From the NCBI GenBank assembly GCA_002500745.1, contig DLST01000018.1:567838-631837 (forward strand): a DNA stretch of 64,000 nucleotides, given 5' to 3'. The stretch is from Sphingobacterium sp. UBA7855. Its GTDB lineage: Bacteria > Bacteroidota > Bacteroidia > Sphingobacteriales > Sphingobacteriaceae. Positions within the stretch are counted from its first letter, which is position 1. The number at the start of each line of letters is the position of its first letter. The notes beneath the pieces are model-generated. The model had not been told where the DNA came from, ran no database searches, and saw only the letters and a program-made list of their open reading frames with translations. Shown here piece after piece: positions 36,993 to 46,614 of this stretch. The translations under genes were made by a program, and so were the position numbers.

Positions 36993-37421
36993 TTAACGAT
37001 CCCCAAACACCACATCATTGGGCAGTTCATTGATATCATCATGCTCTCGGGGAAAGAATTTTGCCAACTGTTTGCCCGCATGTTCGATCCCGCTAACCAA
37101 GCCCTCAACAATACGATCCTCCCTAAACTCAGCCACCATCAGATCTTTGGTACTGTTCCAAAAATCACTTTCCACGCGCTGGTGTATTCCTTTATCTCCA
37201 ATAATGGAAAACTTGTGATCTTCCAACGCGATATAAATAAGGACACCGTTTTTCAATACTGTTTTATGCATGCCTAATTTGGAAAAATAATAAGTTGCGC
37301 GATCATGTACCTCATCGGGGCAATGATTTTCTACTACCACACGAATTTCACCGGAAGTCTCATTTTCGGCCACATTAATGGCGTGGACGATTTTGTCTTG
37401 TTCTTCAGAATTTAAAGCCAT
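36993..37421 (-). CDS. TPM domain protein
   Basis: 142 residues, a TPM domain without signal peptide or Gly-rich tail: EEQDKIVHAINVAENETSGEIRVVVENHC ... GVLIYIALEDHKFSIIGDKGIHQRV. Probably cytoplasmic or anchored through its neighbours. It lies between lemA and the larger TPM gene, all on one strand; a terminator hairpin sits between it and lemA. Confidence 0.85.
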   Translation of the reverse strand: MALNSEEQDKIVHAINVAENETSGEIRVVVENHCPDEVHDRATYYFSKLGMHKTVLKNGVLIYIALEDHKFSIIGDKGIHQRVESDFWNSTKDLMVAEFREDRIVEGLVSGIEHAGKQLAKFFPREHDDINELPNDVVFGDR

Positions 37422-37503
37422 AATCTATATATACATGTGTATTCTTTGATGAGACACCAAAGGGTTGATCGATGTCCAAAAAATATTTCCTAATTAAAAA
37501 ACG

Positions 37504-37548
37504 AAAAAAAATGGATGATGAGCTTCTACGAAAGCCGCATCATCCATC
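37504..37548 (-). terminator. Terminator or attenuator between lemA and the TPM genes
   Basis: Perfect 10-bp stem ATGGATGATG / CATCATCCAT with a 17-base loop, followed on the minus strand by eight Ts. It should end most lemA transcripts before the TPM genes. Confidence 0.75.
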
Positions 37549-37573
37549 ATCCCATTCATTGCTGTCAATTTGC

Positions 37574-38158
37574 TTAGAATGATACCGTTGGTGCTTTATC
37601 CGAACCTGGGGCAGCAGTAAATGTACCTTTTGCCTTAAATCCAAACATGCCGGCCATTAAATTGTTGGGAAAGCTACGTACTGTTGTGTTATATTGCTGT
37701 ACAGCTTCATTATAGGCTCTACGTTCTGTCGAAATACGATTTTCAGTACCTTCTAATTGCGCTTGAAGTTCCAAAAAGTTTTGGTTCGCCTTCAAGTCAG
37801 GATAAGCCTCAACGGAAGCCAAAAGGCGACTCAATGAGCCACTGAATTCGTCTTGAACTTTTTGAAATTTAGCGATATTTTCTTCAGACAGATCATCAGC
37901 ATTAATCGTTACAGAGGTTGCTTTAGCTCTTGCTTCGACCACTGCGGTCAAGGTACTTTCTTCATGCTTTGCTGCACCTTTTACGGTATTGACCAAATTC
38001 GGAACAAGATCCGCACGACGTTGATACGCATTTTCAACTTGCGCCCATTTTCCTTTAACATTTTCATCCTGCGAGACCATTGTATTATAGCCGCAGGAGT
38101 TTAAGGATACTAATGCAAATAAACCACATAGGGCGACCAAAAATCTTTTAATTTTCAT
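37574..38158 (-). CDS. lemA: LemA family protein
   Basis: 194 residues. Lipoprotein-like signal (LVSLNSCGYNTMVSQDE, Cys about 22) and then the LemA helical bundle: KGKWAQVENAYQRRADLVPNLVNTVKGAAKHEESTLTAVVEARAKA is the family hallmark, followed by AYPDLKANQNFLELQAQLEGTENRISTERRAYNEAV. Found with TPM proteins in many bacteria, where it is proposed to act at the envelope. First gene of the lemA-TPM-TPM group. Confidence 0.93.
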   Translation of the reverse strand: MKIKRFLVALCGLFALVSLNSCGYNTMVSQDENVKGKWAQVENAYQRRADLVPNLVNTVKGAAKHEESTLTAVVEARAKATSVTINADDLSEENIAKFQKVQDEFSGSLSRLLASVEAYPDLKANQNFLELQAQLEGTENRISTERRAYNEAVQQYNTTVRSFPNNLMAGMFGFKAKGTFTAAPGSDKAPTVSF

Positions 38159-38274
38159 TGTTCAAAGAATTAAATACTATTCAAATTATACGGTTACACT
38201 ATCAAAGCATATACCAAGCTCTTACTAAGATAAGAATATTTTTATTTCCAAATCCCCAAATAGTCAATATTCAT

Positions 38275-38282
38275 TAACTTTG
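38275..38282 (+). promoter_or_regulatory. -7 promoter element (TAACTTTG) for the FAD oxidoreductase gene
   Basis: TAACTTTG matches TAnnTTTG, 36 bp before the start at 38319; the -33 TTG is not clear. It excludes the in-frame ATG at 38280 as a start. Confidence 0.5.
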
Positions 38283-38318
38283 TATCGGTTTTGGGATAAA
38301 AACTCAGCCCCTTATACT

Positions 38319-39863
38319 ATGCAAAAAGAAATCGAAATTGCGATACCACCTGAAAAAATGGAGGATGAACACTATATTCTACAACAAGGTATAAAAACCC
38401 TACGCGTTCAACCCCAGCAAATCAAAGGATACAAAATCAGAAAACGTTCAATTGATGCCCGCAGTAGACAGGTAGTCTACCGCACCCGCATTATTTACTA
38501 CATCGATGAACTGCCTATCCCTGAAATCTACGAAAATAATTTCAAGTCTGTCAAAGATGGAAAATCAGTTATCATTGTAGGCGCAGGGCCTGCTGGTATA
38601 TTTGCCGCGATCCGCTGCATTGAACGTGGCCTCAAACCAATTGTCATTGAGCGTGGTAAGAAAGTACAGGACCGTAGACGTGATCTTGCGAAGCTGAACC
38701 GTGAAGGCATTGTGAATCCCGAATCGAATTACTGCTTTGGTGAAGGTGGCGCAGGGACATACTCGGATGGAAAACTATATACACGTTCCAATAAAAGGGG
38801 GGATGTAGACAAAGTGCTCAAGCTTTTTGTCTCTCATGGTGCCACCACAGATATTCTAGTCAATGCCCGACCACACATTGGCACAAACAAACTACCGCAT
38901 ATTATTGAAGCCATGCGCGACAGTATCCTTGAGTTTGGTGGTGAATTTCACTTTGACCAGCGTGTGGACGACATTTTAGAATCTTTTGGGCAGGTTCGTG
39001 GCGTTAAGTTAGCCAGTGGCGAACACATCAAAGCCGATCACGTTATCGTAGCGACAGGACACTCTGCTCGCGATATTTTCGAGCTTTTCCACCGTAATAA
39101 TTGGCTGATTGAAGCCAAACCATTTGCTTTAGGAGTGCGCATCGAGCATCCTCAGAAAATTATTGATCAGGCACAGTACCACTGTCAGGTTAGAAGCGAG
39201 CATTTGCCGCCTGCCTATTACAGCTTGGTAGAACAGGTTAATGACCGTGGTGTATTTTCTTTCTGCATGTGCCCTGGAGGTGTCATTGCTCCCTGTGCGA
39301 CTGATTTAAACGAAATTGTTGTCAATGGATGGTCCCCATCTAAACGAAATAACCCGCACGCTAATTCAGGCACTGTTATCCAAATAAACCTAGCGGATGT
39401 TGCCGACGCACAAACAGATCCGTTTGCATTACTCAATTTTCAGAAGGAGATTGAACAAAAAGCTTTTGCGATAGGCGGTGGCAACCTGGTTGCTCCAGCA
39501 CAACGCATGGTTGATTTCGTCGAAGGTCGGGTGTCTTTCGACCTACCAGAGAATTCTTACAAACCCGGAACAGCCTCCGCAGACCTAACCGAAGTATTGC
39601 CGTCTTTTGTTCACAAAGCCTTACAAGGTGCCCTGCCTATCTTTGGCAAAAAGATGAAAGGTTATTACACCAATGAAGCTATTTTGGTTGGGGTCGAATC
39701 CCGTACGTCTTCACCGATCCGTATTCCTAGAAATAAAGAAGATTTACAACATCCTCAGGTCAAGGGGCTTTATCCGTGTGGTGAGGGTGCTGGTTATGCC
39801 GGAGGTATCATTTCTGCTGCAATAGATGGTATTAATTGCGTTGATGCGATCGATTTAAGTTAA
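38319..39863 (+). CDS. FAD-dependent oxidoreductase (COG2509-like)
   Basis: 514 residues from the ATG at 38319, chosen because the longer start overlaps the promoter. A small N-terminal domain (about 1-80) is followed by the dinucleotide-binding motif VIIVGAGPAGIFAAIRCIERG (about 84-104) and the FGEGGAGTYSDGKLYTR segment; GLYPCGEGAGYAGGI near the C-terminus is the second FAD motif. This family of predicted FAD dehydrogenases has no agreed substrate. It lies alone before the tRNA gene. Confidence 0.85.
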   Translation: MQKEIEIAIPPEKMEDEHYILQQGIKTLRVQPQQIKGYKIRKRSIDARSRQVVYRTRIIYYIDELPIPEIYENNFKSVKDGKSVIIVGAGPAGIFAAIRCIERGLKPIVIERGKKVQDRRRDLAKLNREGIVNPESNYCFGEGGAGTYSDGKLYTRSNKRGDVDKVLKLFVSHGATTDILVNARPHIGTNKLPHIIEAMRDSILEFGGEFHFDQRVDDILESFGQVRGVKLASGEHIKADHVIVATGHSARDIFELFHRNNWLIEAKPFALGVRIEHPQKIIDQAQYHCQVRSEHLPPAYYSLVEQVNDRGVFSFCMCPGGVIAPCATDLNEIVVNGWSPSKRNNPHANSGTVIQINLADVADAQTDPFALLNFQKEIEQKAFAIGGGNLVAPAQRMVDFVEGRVSFDLPENSYKPGTASADLTEVLPSFVHKALQGALPIFGKKMKGYYTNEAILVGVESRTSSPIRIPRNKEDLQHPQVKGLYPCGEGAGYAGGIISAAIDGINCVDAIDLS

Positions 39864-39881
39864 CATTTTTTGCTTTTTCTC

Positions 39882-39912
39882 TTGCAGAATAGGAATGAAT
39901 GCGTTATTTTTG
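39882..39912 (+). promoter_or_regulatory. Promoter of tRNA-Gly
   Basis: TTG at 39882-39884 and TATTTTTG at 39905-39912 with a 20-bp spacer; the mature tRNA begins 10 bp after the -7 box. Confidence 0.8.
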
Positions 39913-39922
39913 TAGCATCAAC

Positions 39923-39995
39923 GCGAAAGTAGCTCAGTTGGTAGAGCACAACCTTGCCAAGGTTGGGGTCGCGAGTTCGAATCTCGTCTTTCGCT
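39923..39995 (+). tRNA. tRNA-Gly (anticodon GCC)
   Basis: 73-base cloverleaf: acceptor arms GCGAAAG / CTTTCGC with discriminator T, D arm with AGCTCAGTTGGTAGAGC, anticodon stem CAACC / GGTTG with loop TTGCCAA (GCC at 39956-39958), and T arm with GTTCGAATC. The CCA end is not encoded. Own promoter and terminator. Confidence 0.97.
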
Positions 39996-40000
39996 CTAAA

Positions 40001-40028
40001 AAAAGCTTCCAAAATTTGGAAGCTTTTT
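40001..40028 (+). terminator. Terminator after tRNA-Gly
   Basis: Near-palindrome AAGCTTCCAAA / TTTGGAAGCTT followed by a short T run, starting 6 bp after the tRNA. Confidence 0.85.
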
Positions 40029-40222
40029 GCATTTAATAATAGTCTCCTTTCCCTTCTATTTACATCCAGTAACGCTTTATCGTTTCTCTCCTTGCCAAAT
40101 TTGAGTTTAAAATTTACAAAAGAAGTATTAACACAACTTCGACCGGATACCAAAGAAAGTATAATTTCAATTGTGATTCTATCCAGGGAGGAAAGAAAGA
40201 CCTAATAGGTATCAGGTTCGAC

Positions 40223-40266
40223 ACTTCCTCGGTGCTTCTTCGGTACTTGCTCGGTACTTCTTCGGT
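40223..40266. repeat. Four degenerate 11-bp tandem units
   Basis: ACTTCCTCGGT, GCTTCTTCGGT, ACTTGCTCGGT, ACTTCTTCGGT follow one another without gaps, in the 460-bp gene-free gap between the tRNA terminator and the sufD terminator. The rest of the gap (40029-40222, 40267-40487) has no credible gene or element. Confidence 0.85.
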
Positions 40267-40487
40267 TACAAGCGAACAAGTAACGTTAAAACTCCGACTA
40301 AGATCCGTTGTAACACCGTGAGAAGGGCGAATTTGGTTCCTATGGATCATACCATATATACCCCGCGATGTACAACATCTTTTGGGCATTTCTTCTCAAT
40401 ACAATTAGAAGCTCTTACATCCAACTAAAAGCAACAAGAAGGAAAATGTCAATTGATATAATGACTACGATTCCATCGGTCGCATAA

Positions 40488-40528
40488 AAAAAATATGGCG
40501 TCTACTTCATTAGTAAACGCCATATTTT
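40488..40528 (-). terminator. Terminator after sufD
   Basis: Perfect 12-bp stem AAAATATGGCGT / ACGCCATATTTT; on the minus strand it is followed by a T-rich stretch. It lies about 25 bp after the sufD stop codon. Confidence 0.75.
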
Positions 40529-40553
40529 AAAATCAGTATAATCCAATATGGAT

Positions 40554-41861
40554 TTAACTTGTTCTCAGGCTTTCCTCTACAAGCTCTTCAACATATTTCC
40601 GAACAATTTCGTTAGAGAAACGTGTGGTTACATCAAATGCAAAGGCATGAACCAACAGGATACGCGCAGATTCTTCACCAATCCCTCTTGCTCTTAGATA
40701 AAACAGCGCTTCGTTGTCAAACTGACCAATCGTACACCCATGCGAACATTTTACGTCATCTGCAAAGATCTCCAACTGTGGCTTAGTGTACACAGCTGAA
40801 TTATCTGACATCAACATGTTATTGTTCTGTTGAAAAGCATTGGTTTTTTGAGCATCTTCGCGAACAAAAATTTTCCCATTGAAAACAGCAACGGATTTAT
40901 CCTGCGTAATATTCTTATACCATTCGTAAGACTCACACTGCGGCTTAAGATGATCTACAATAGTATGATTATCGACCAGTTGCTCTCCAGCAGTTAAGTT
41001 AATGCCATATAAATGGCTTTCCACATTTTCTGCATCCAAACGTACATTGATATTATTACGAATAAATGGTGCTCCAGGGAAATTACAATTGTAATTATTA
41101 TAAAGGCTATATTTTTCTTGGTGTACCTCTGTATGATTAAAGTATCGGCTTACAGATCCAGCGAGTTGCAAATAATAATGTTGCATCTTTGCATTCTCTT
41201 TAACGATAATCTCAGAAACCTTATTGTGAACGTTATTTGCAGTACCATCTGCAGTGATGAAGCTTTCGATCAACTCTAGCTCTGCATTTGGTTCGACAAC
41301 AATCAAATTACGTGTTTGTGCAAAGAAATCCTCCTTACCTGTTGCCACATGAATAATCTGAATGGGTTTATCAATTACGGTGCCTTTCTTTACATGGATA
41401 AAAACACCATTCGTGAAAGCAGCGGTATTCAGCGCTACCATAATATTGTCTGACTTATCGGCATACTTGGCAAAATGCGCTTCAAAAGCAGGGTCCGACA
41501 CGGCCTCATCCATAGGAACAACCGAAAGTCCTTTCACACTCTCTAGTTCGCTTACTGCCAATACATATTGGCCATTTACCAAGATAATGCGATAGGCATC
41601 CAGCTTAGGGATCTCACCAGCACTAAAGTCTAAACCTTCGATATCCACATCAACATCAAGCGCATAGGACTTATTGATAATACTGTGGATGTTTGTATAT
41701 TTCCATTCTTCATTCTTAACGGTGGGAAAGCCTGCTGCTTCGAAACGCTCGAATGCAAGTTGACGGGCCTGTACAAAAAACGAAGGTTCGTCCGAAACGC
41801 CTTGCTCCTTATATGCTCCCAACACTTGTTGAAGTAATGATTCTGAAACTAATGTACTCAT
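40554..41861 (-). CDS. sufD: Fe-S cluster assembly protein SufD
   Basis: 435 residues. The N-terminal helical part (about 1-100) has NEEWKYTNI, and the beta-helix core ends with SHGCTIGQFDNEALFYLRARGIGEESARILLVHAFA, diagnostic of SufD/SufB. SufD pairs with SufB and SufC to form the cytoplasmic scaffold on which Fe-S clusters are built. Last gene of sufBCD, 59 bp after sufC. Confidence 0.95.
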   Translation of the reverse strand: MSTLVSESLLQQVLGAYKEQGVSDEPSFFVQARQLAFERFEAAGFPTVKNEEWKYTNIHSIINKSYALDVDVDIEGLDFSAGEIPKLDAYRIILVNGQYVLAVSELESVKGLSVVPMDEAVSDPAFEAHFAKYADKSDNIMVALNTAAFTNGVFIHVKKGTVIDKPIQIIHVATGKEDFFAQTRNLIVVEPNAELELIESFITADGTANNVHNKVSEIIVKENAKMQHYYLQLAGSVSRYFNHTEVHQEKYSLYNNYNCNFPGAPFIRNNINVRLDAENVESHLYGINLTAGEQLVDNHTIVDHLKPQCESYEWYKNITQDKSVAVFNGKIFVREDAQKTNAFQQNNNMLMSDNSAVYTKPQLEIFADDVKCSHGCTIGQFDNEALFYLRARGIGEESARILLVHAFAFDVTTRFSNEIVRKYVEELVEESLRTS

Positions 41862-41920
41862 GTTATTTTTTAATCAAATCGCCAAAATTCTCTTCCAATC
41901 CTATTTACTCAGGTAAAAGA

Positions 41921-42679
41921 TTAGGCGTTTTGTGTATCATATTCTTTTAACCAATCGTATCCTTTTTCTTCGAGCTCCAAAGCCAATTCTTTAGGTCCCG
42001 ATTTCACGATACGGCCATTATACAATACGTGAACAAAATCTGGAACGATATAATCCAACAGACGTTGGTAATGTGTAATAACAATAAAAGCATTGTCTTT
42101 AGAGCGCAATTGATTCACACCGTTTGCAACGATACGAAGTGCATCGATATCCAAACCAGAATCCGTCTCATCCAAAATAGACAATTTTGGATTTAACATG
42201 GCCAATTGAAAAATCTCGTTACGCTTTTTCTCACCGCCGGAAAACCCTTCGTTTAAAGAACGGTTAGCTAAATTAGCTGAAAACTCTACTAATTTTTGCT
42301 TGTCTTTAACCATCTGTAAAAATTCCTTTGCTTCCATCGGAGGAAGCCCTTTGTATTCGCGGATATCATTTACAGCTGTCTTCAAGAAATTGATATTCGA
42401 TACACCCGGAATTTCAATAGGGTATTGAAAAGCCAAGAACAGCCCTTCACGTGCACGATCCTCGGGTGAGAGATCCAATAAATCTATACCATCCAATAGT
42501 GCCGAACCTTCACTTACTTCATACGATTCACGTCCAGCCAATACATTGCCCAAAGTACTTTTACCAGCACCATTTGGCCCCATAATCGCGTGAATTTCTC
42601 CAGCTTTTACTTCTAGGTTTAACCCTTTTAATATTTGTTTGTCTTCTACAGACGCATGTAAATTTTTAATGCTTAACAT
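41921..42679 (-). CDS. sufC: Fe-S cluster assembly ATPase SufC
   Basis: 252-residue ABC-type ATPase: Walker A GPNGAGKST (about 35-43), signature FSGGEKKRNEI (about 145-155; the KKRNE variant marks SufC) and Walker B LSILDETDSGLD. It powers the SufBCD scaffold. Lies 63 bp after sufB and before sufD. Confidence 0.97.
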   Translation of the reverse strand: MLSIKNLHASVEDKQILKGLNLEVKAGEIHAIMGPNGAGKSTLGNVLAGRESYEVSEGSALLDGIDLLDLSPEDRAREGLFLAFQYPIEIPGVSNINFLKTAVNDIREYKGLPPMEAKEFLQMVKDKQKLVEFSANLANRSLNEGFSGGEKKRNEIFQLAMLNPKLSILDETDSGLDIDALRIVANGVNQLRSKDNAFIVITHYQRLLDYIVPDFVHVLYNGRIVKSGPKELALELEEKGYDWLKEYDTQNA

Positions 42680-42742
42680 TTTATTCGTATTGAGTATGGT
42701 GCAATGCAGTATTATTAAACTACATTTCCAATGTTTTTTTAT

Positions 42743-44194
42743 CTATCCTACTGAACCTTCTAATGAAATTGCCAATAATTTTTGAGCCTCTACCGCAAAC
42801 TCCATCGGCAACTGATTTAATACTTCCTTCGCATAACCATTGACAATTAGACCAACAGCTTTTTCTGAATCTATACCACGCTGATTCAAATAGAATACTT
42901 GGTCTTCACCAATTTTAGAAGTAGTCGCTTCATGCTCTAACTTAGCCGTCTTGTTTCTATTTTCGATATAAGGGAACGTATGCGCTCCGCATTTATCACC
43001 AATCAATAAGGAATCACATTGTGTAAAATTACGCGAGTTGTCTGCATTCGGCCCAATCTTGACCAAACCTCTATAACTGTTGTGGCTCTTACCGGCAGAA
43101 ATACCTTTAGAGACAATTTTTGATTTTGTGTTCTTACCCAAATGAATCATTTTAGTACCTGTATCGGCCACCTGATAATTGCGGGTCATGGCCACAGAGT
43201 AAAATTCGCCAATCGAGTTATTACCTTTTAAAATGACCCCCGGATATTTCCATGTAATTGCAGAACCAGTTTCTACCTGAGTCCAAGAAATTTTACTGTT
43301 ATCCCCTTTACAGATTCCACGTTTAGTCACAAAATTATAAATCCCGCCTTTTCCGTCCTTATCACCAGGATACCAGTTCTGTACTGTTGAATATTTAATC
43401 TCGGCATCGCGTTCTGCAATCAGTTCAACGACTGCAGCATGCAGTTGATTTTCATCACGCATAGGCGCTGTACATCCCTCCAAATAAGATACATAAGCCC
43501 CTTCATCCGCAACAATCAACGTACGCTCAAACTGTCCAGTATTTTGTGCATTGATACGGAAATAGGTTGATAATTCCATCGGGCATCTTACTCCTTTTGG
43601 GACATAAACAAATGAACCATCGGAGAAAACAGCAGAATTCAAGGCCGCATAGATATTATCGGTCTGCGGGACAACTGTGCCTAAATATTTTTTTACCAAC
43701 TCTGGGTGCTCTTGCACAGCTTCACCAAATGAACAGAAAATGACTCCTTGTTCTTTTAACTTCTCACGAAACGTTGTTTTGACGGATACTGAATCAAAGA
43801 CAGCATCTACGGCAACAACCCCAGCTAATACTTTCTGCTCATCCAAAGGAATCCCCAATTTCTCGAAAGTAGCAATTAATTCAGGATCAACTTCATCCAT
43901 TGAATTCAGCTGTGGTTTTGCTTTAGGAGCTGCGTAGTAAGAAATCTCTTGAAAATCTATTTCAGGAGCTTTAAAATTTTGCCAAGTAGGCATTTTCAAC
44001 GTCAAGAAATGACGGAAAGCTTTTAATCGCCACTCCAATAACCATTCAGGCTCATTCTTCTTTGCCGAAATAAAACGCACCGTATCCTCACTAAGGCCTT
44101 TGGCTGCAATTTCCATTTCGATATCTGTCGTGAACCCGTATTTATATTCTTCGAGCTCCAGCTCTTTTAACAAATCGTCGTCTTTAGTACTCAT
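42743..44194 (-). CDS. sufB: Fe-S cluster assembly protein SufB
   Basis: 483 residues, normal for SufB. Markers include [52 protein letters not shown] and ending SCHT-like [31 protein letters not shown]. It carries the scaffold function of the SufBC2D complex. First gene of the operon; sufS, sufE and the sufT-like genes are not in the window. The divergent neighbour is an Lrp/AsnC regulator. Confidence 0.96.
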   Translation of the reverse strand: MSTKDDDLLKELELEEYKYGFTTDIEMEIAAKGLSEDTVRFISAKKNEPEWLLEWRLKAFRHFLTLKMPTWQNFKAPEIDFQEISYYAAPKAKPQLNSMDEVDPELIATFEKLGIPLDEQKVLAGVVAVDAVFDSVSVKTTFREKLKEQGVIFCSFGEAVQEHPELVKKYLGTVVPQTDNIYAALNSAVFSDGSFVYVPKGVRCPMELSTYFRINAQNTGQFERTLIVADEGAYVSYLEGCTAPMRDENQLHAAVVELIAERDAEIKYSTVQNWYPGDKDGKGGIYNFVTKRGICKGDNSKISWTQVETGSAITWKYPGVILKGNNSIGEFYSVAMTRNYQVADTGTKMIHLGKNTKSKIVSKGISAGKSHNSYRGLVKIGPNADNSRNFTQCDSLLIGDKCGAHTFPYIENRNKTAKLEHEATTSKIGEDQVFYLNQRGIDSEKAVGLIVNGYAKEVLNQLPMEFAVEAQKLLAISLEGSVG

Positions 44195-44456
44195 ATTGCG
44201 CTCTCACGGTTTAACTAATTTGGGAGGGCTTCACCTCCCCACCTATCGAACTGCAAAGTTACAATTTCAAAGCCAATAAAACAGCATTTTATACGGCTAT
44301 ACGCTGGCTTTTTTAATAAAAAATGATATTTGTCACTCTATTTAATTAAAATGAACACATTTCAATCGATTATGACAGTCAAATGATTTTCAATCAATTA
44401 AAGCTATAAGTCAATATTAATTATATAACTAAAATCTATTAATCATCAATAATTTC

Positions 44457-44500
44457 GTATATTTGCAAATTTCCAAATTTAATTTTGTATATTTACAAAT
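44457..44500 (+). promoter_or_regulatory. Promoter and possible operator of the Lrp/AsnC gene
   Basis: GTATATTTGCAAAT (44457-44470) and GTATATTTACAAAT (44487-44500) form a direct repeat 30 bp apart with one difference; the first copy contains a TATATTTG -7 box. Lrp-type proteins often bind AT-rich repeats at their own promoters. The rest of the 331-bp gap back to sufB (44195-44456) must hold the suf promoter, which I could not place. Confidence 0.5.
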
Positions 44501-44525
44501 AGTATTGATTATTAAGACTTAAGAT

Positions 44526-44996
44526 ATGCCCTTTGCACCGGACAAAACTGATTTAAAAATTCTTAAACTATTACAAGAGAATGGTCGTATAACAAATTTG
44601 CAGCTTGCTTCCAGCATTGGACTTTCTCCCGCTCCAACATTAGAACGTGTGCGAAAGCTGGAAAATTCAGGCTTCATCAAAAGTTATCATGCATTTGTAG
44701 ACGAAGAGAAGTTAGGCCTTGGAATCAAATCATTCATCCAAATTTCACTCGACTTCCATACACACAATGCGATACCGGAGTTTGTTGCCGCAGTAAAAAT
44801 GATACCTGAAGTCACCGAGTGCCACCACGTTACAGGAAATTGCGATTTTATCCTCAAAGTTTACGTGAAAGATATCAAAGCTTACGAAGGTGTTATTATG
44901 GAAAAAATATCCAAAATACCTTTTGTAAAGACATTCCAAACCATGATGATTATGTCTACAAGCAAAAAAGAGCCTATTATTCCTTTGGAATATTAA
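44526..44996 (+). CDS. Lrp/AsnC family transcriptional regulator
   Basis: 156 residues: N-terminal helix-turn-helix (LKILKLLQENGRITNLQLASSIGLSPAPTLERVRKLE, about 10-46) and C-terminal RAM domain (about 68-150, with VTECHHVTGNCDFILKVYVKDIKAYE). These regulators sense amino acids and often control their own gene. Which amino acid and targets are unknown. Divergent from sufB. Confidence 0.93.
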   Translation: MPFAPDKTDLKILKLLQENGRITNLQLASSIGLSPAPTLERVRKLENSGFIKSYHAFVDEEKLGLGIKSFIQISLDFHTHNAIPEFVAAVKMIPEVTECHHVTGNCDFILKVYVKDIKAYEGVIMEKISKIPFVKTFQTMMIMSTSKKEPIIPLEY

Positions 44997-45126
44997 GTGG
45001 TATATGAATGATTAGGCAAAGACGCCTAGTCTCTATCAAAAACATCTTTACCGGCAGCTTACCTTTAGAAAACATTTACTCTTCTAAGCGAACGTGGGCA
45101 ATGGTATATGAAACTCCTCGCAAAAT

Positions 45127-45801
45127 TTAAACCAGGCGCCAATCAATTGGAGTTTTACCCTGCGCAACCAAGTATTGGTTTGCTTTCGAAAAGTGCTTGC
45201 TACCAAAAAAGCCGCGATAAACAGATAAAGGTGAGGGGTGTACCGCCGTTAGGATAAGGTGTTTTTTCGCATCAATAAGCACATTTTTCTTTTGGGCATA
45301 ACTTCCCCACAATAGAAATACGACGTGATCACAATGCGCTGAAATGGCGTAAATAATGCTGTCTGTAAAAATCTCCCAACCTTTCTTTTGATGGGATGCT
45401 GCGCGATGCGCTTCTACGGTCAATGTCGCATTCAACAGCAGCACTCCTTGTTTCGCCCAAGAAGTCAAATTGCCAGATTGTGGCTCAACAAAACCAGGTA
45501 TGTCATCTTGCAATTCCTTGAAAATATTTTTTAAGGACGGCGGCACCGCAATTCCTTCCGGAACGGAAAAAGATAGACCATGCGCCTGTCCGTCATTATG
45601 GTACGGATCTTGTCCTAAGATGACAACTTTCACTTGATCCAGTGGTGTCAGTTTAAAAGCATTCATCACAAGACCTGCCGGTGGAAACACTTTCTTTTGT
45701 CGACGCTCCCCTTGTACAAAAGTAGACAACTGTTTCATATAAGGTTGGGCGAACAACGGCTTTAACACAGGCGCCCAAGAATCATCATATTGCTTTTCCA
45801 T
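45127..45801 (-). CDS. ung: Uracil-DNA glycosylase
   Basis: 224 residues. Removes uracil from DNA in base excision repair. The water-activating motif GQDPYH is at 63-68 (D65), [13 protein letters not shown] is the uracil-binding region and [21 protein letters not shown] near the C-terminus is the DNA-intercalation loop. Single gene. Confidence 0.97.
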   Translation of the reverse strand: MEKQYDDSWAPVLKPLFAQPYMKQLSTFVQGERRQKKVFPPAGLVMNAFKLTPLDQVKVVILGQDPYHNDGQAHGLSFSVPEGIAVPPSLKNIFKELQDDIPGFVEPQSGNLTSWAKQGVLLLNATLTVEAHRAASHQKKGWEIFTDSIIYAISAHCDHVVFLLWGSYAQKKNVLIDAKKHLILTAVHPSPLSVYRGFFGSKHFSKANQYLVAQGKTPIDWRLV

Positions 45802-46006
45802 AATTCAAACATAGATAAAGTTCAATACAAAGGCAAATTTATCCGCCCCCCTCCTTTTTCTTTCGAGATGCCTAACTGATTTTGGGCCGCTGACTTCTAT
45901 AAAAATACATTTTTACAAAATAACCACCTGAACAAGTTGCTTAAACGGTGAAATAAACGGATATTTGCAAGATTAAATTGAATAAAAATATTTTAAACAA
46001 AGATTT

Positions 46007-46546
46007 ATGTCAAATCTCGTTAGAATCATTATTTGCAGTGCATTGCTTATCGGAACAGTTGCCTTATTCTGGACTGGGAACTGGGGCTGGGGAATATTAG
46101 GTATTTTCGTCACGATTTTAGGCTTCGTTACTGTATTTTTCCATGAATATATGCTGATTGCGCAATGGCATATGCGTAAACAAAATATGGTCGCAGCAGA
46201 AAAATGGCTAGGAAAAATCACCAACTACGAAAAGCAATTGATTCCACAACAGCACGGTTACTACAATATGCTGATTGGGCTGATCGAATCACAACGTGCA
46301 CCCATGCAATCTGAAAAATATTTTAAGAAAGCATTGGCGCTGGGTTTACATATGGACCATAATATTGCTTTAGCAAAATTAAGCCTGGCCGGGGTAGCAA
46401 TGGCAAAACGCAATAAGCGTGAAGCAGAAAAACTTCTTCAAGAAGCGAAAAAAGCAGATAAAAACAAATTATTGGCGGATCAGATCAAGATGATGAAAGA
46501 TCAGATGGGCATGATGGACAGGCAGCAGATCCGATATAATCGATAA
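46007..46546 (+). CDS. Membrane protein with TPR-like helical tail, unknown function
   Basis: 179 residues: two N-terminal membrane helices (about 5-24 and 26-45) and then a cytoplasmic helical part whose repeats (AAEKWLGKI, SEKYFKKALALGLHMDHNIALAKLSLAGVAMAKRNKREAEKLLQEAKK) look like tetratricopeptides. Possibly a scaffold at the inner membrane. I do not recognise the family. Ends at a clear terminator. Confidence 0.75.
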   Translation: MSNLVRIIICSALLIGTVALFWTGNWGWGILGIFVTILGFVTVFFHEYMLIAQWHMRKQNMVAAEKWLGKITNYEKQLIPQQHGYYNMLIGLIESQRAPMQSEKYFKKALALGLHMDHNIALAKLSLAGVAMAKRNKREAEKLLQEAKKADKNKLLADQIKMMKDQMGMMDRQQIRYNR

Positions 46547-46560
46547 TATTAATCAAATAA

Positions 46561-46597
46561 AAAAAGCTTCAAAATTATAACTTCGAAGCTTTTTTTT
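46561..46597 (+). terminator. Rho-independent terminator
   Basis: AAAAAGCTTC / GAAGCTTTTT stem around a 14-base loop, with a T run, 14 bp after the TPR-like gene. It may also serve the convergent gene at 46615. Confidence 0.8.
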
Positions 46598-46614
46598 AAC
46601 GATACATCAATCAA

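Noticed and set aside
39923..40490. Possible integrated element downstream of tRNA-Gly
   Set aside because: No integrase, no repeated tRNA 3' end and no foreign gene are found; the gap holds a terminator and the 11-bp array only.
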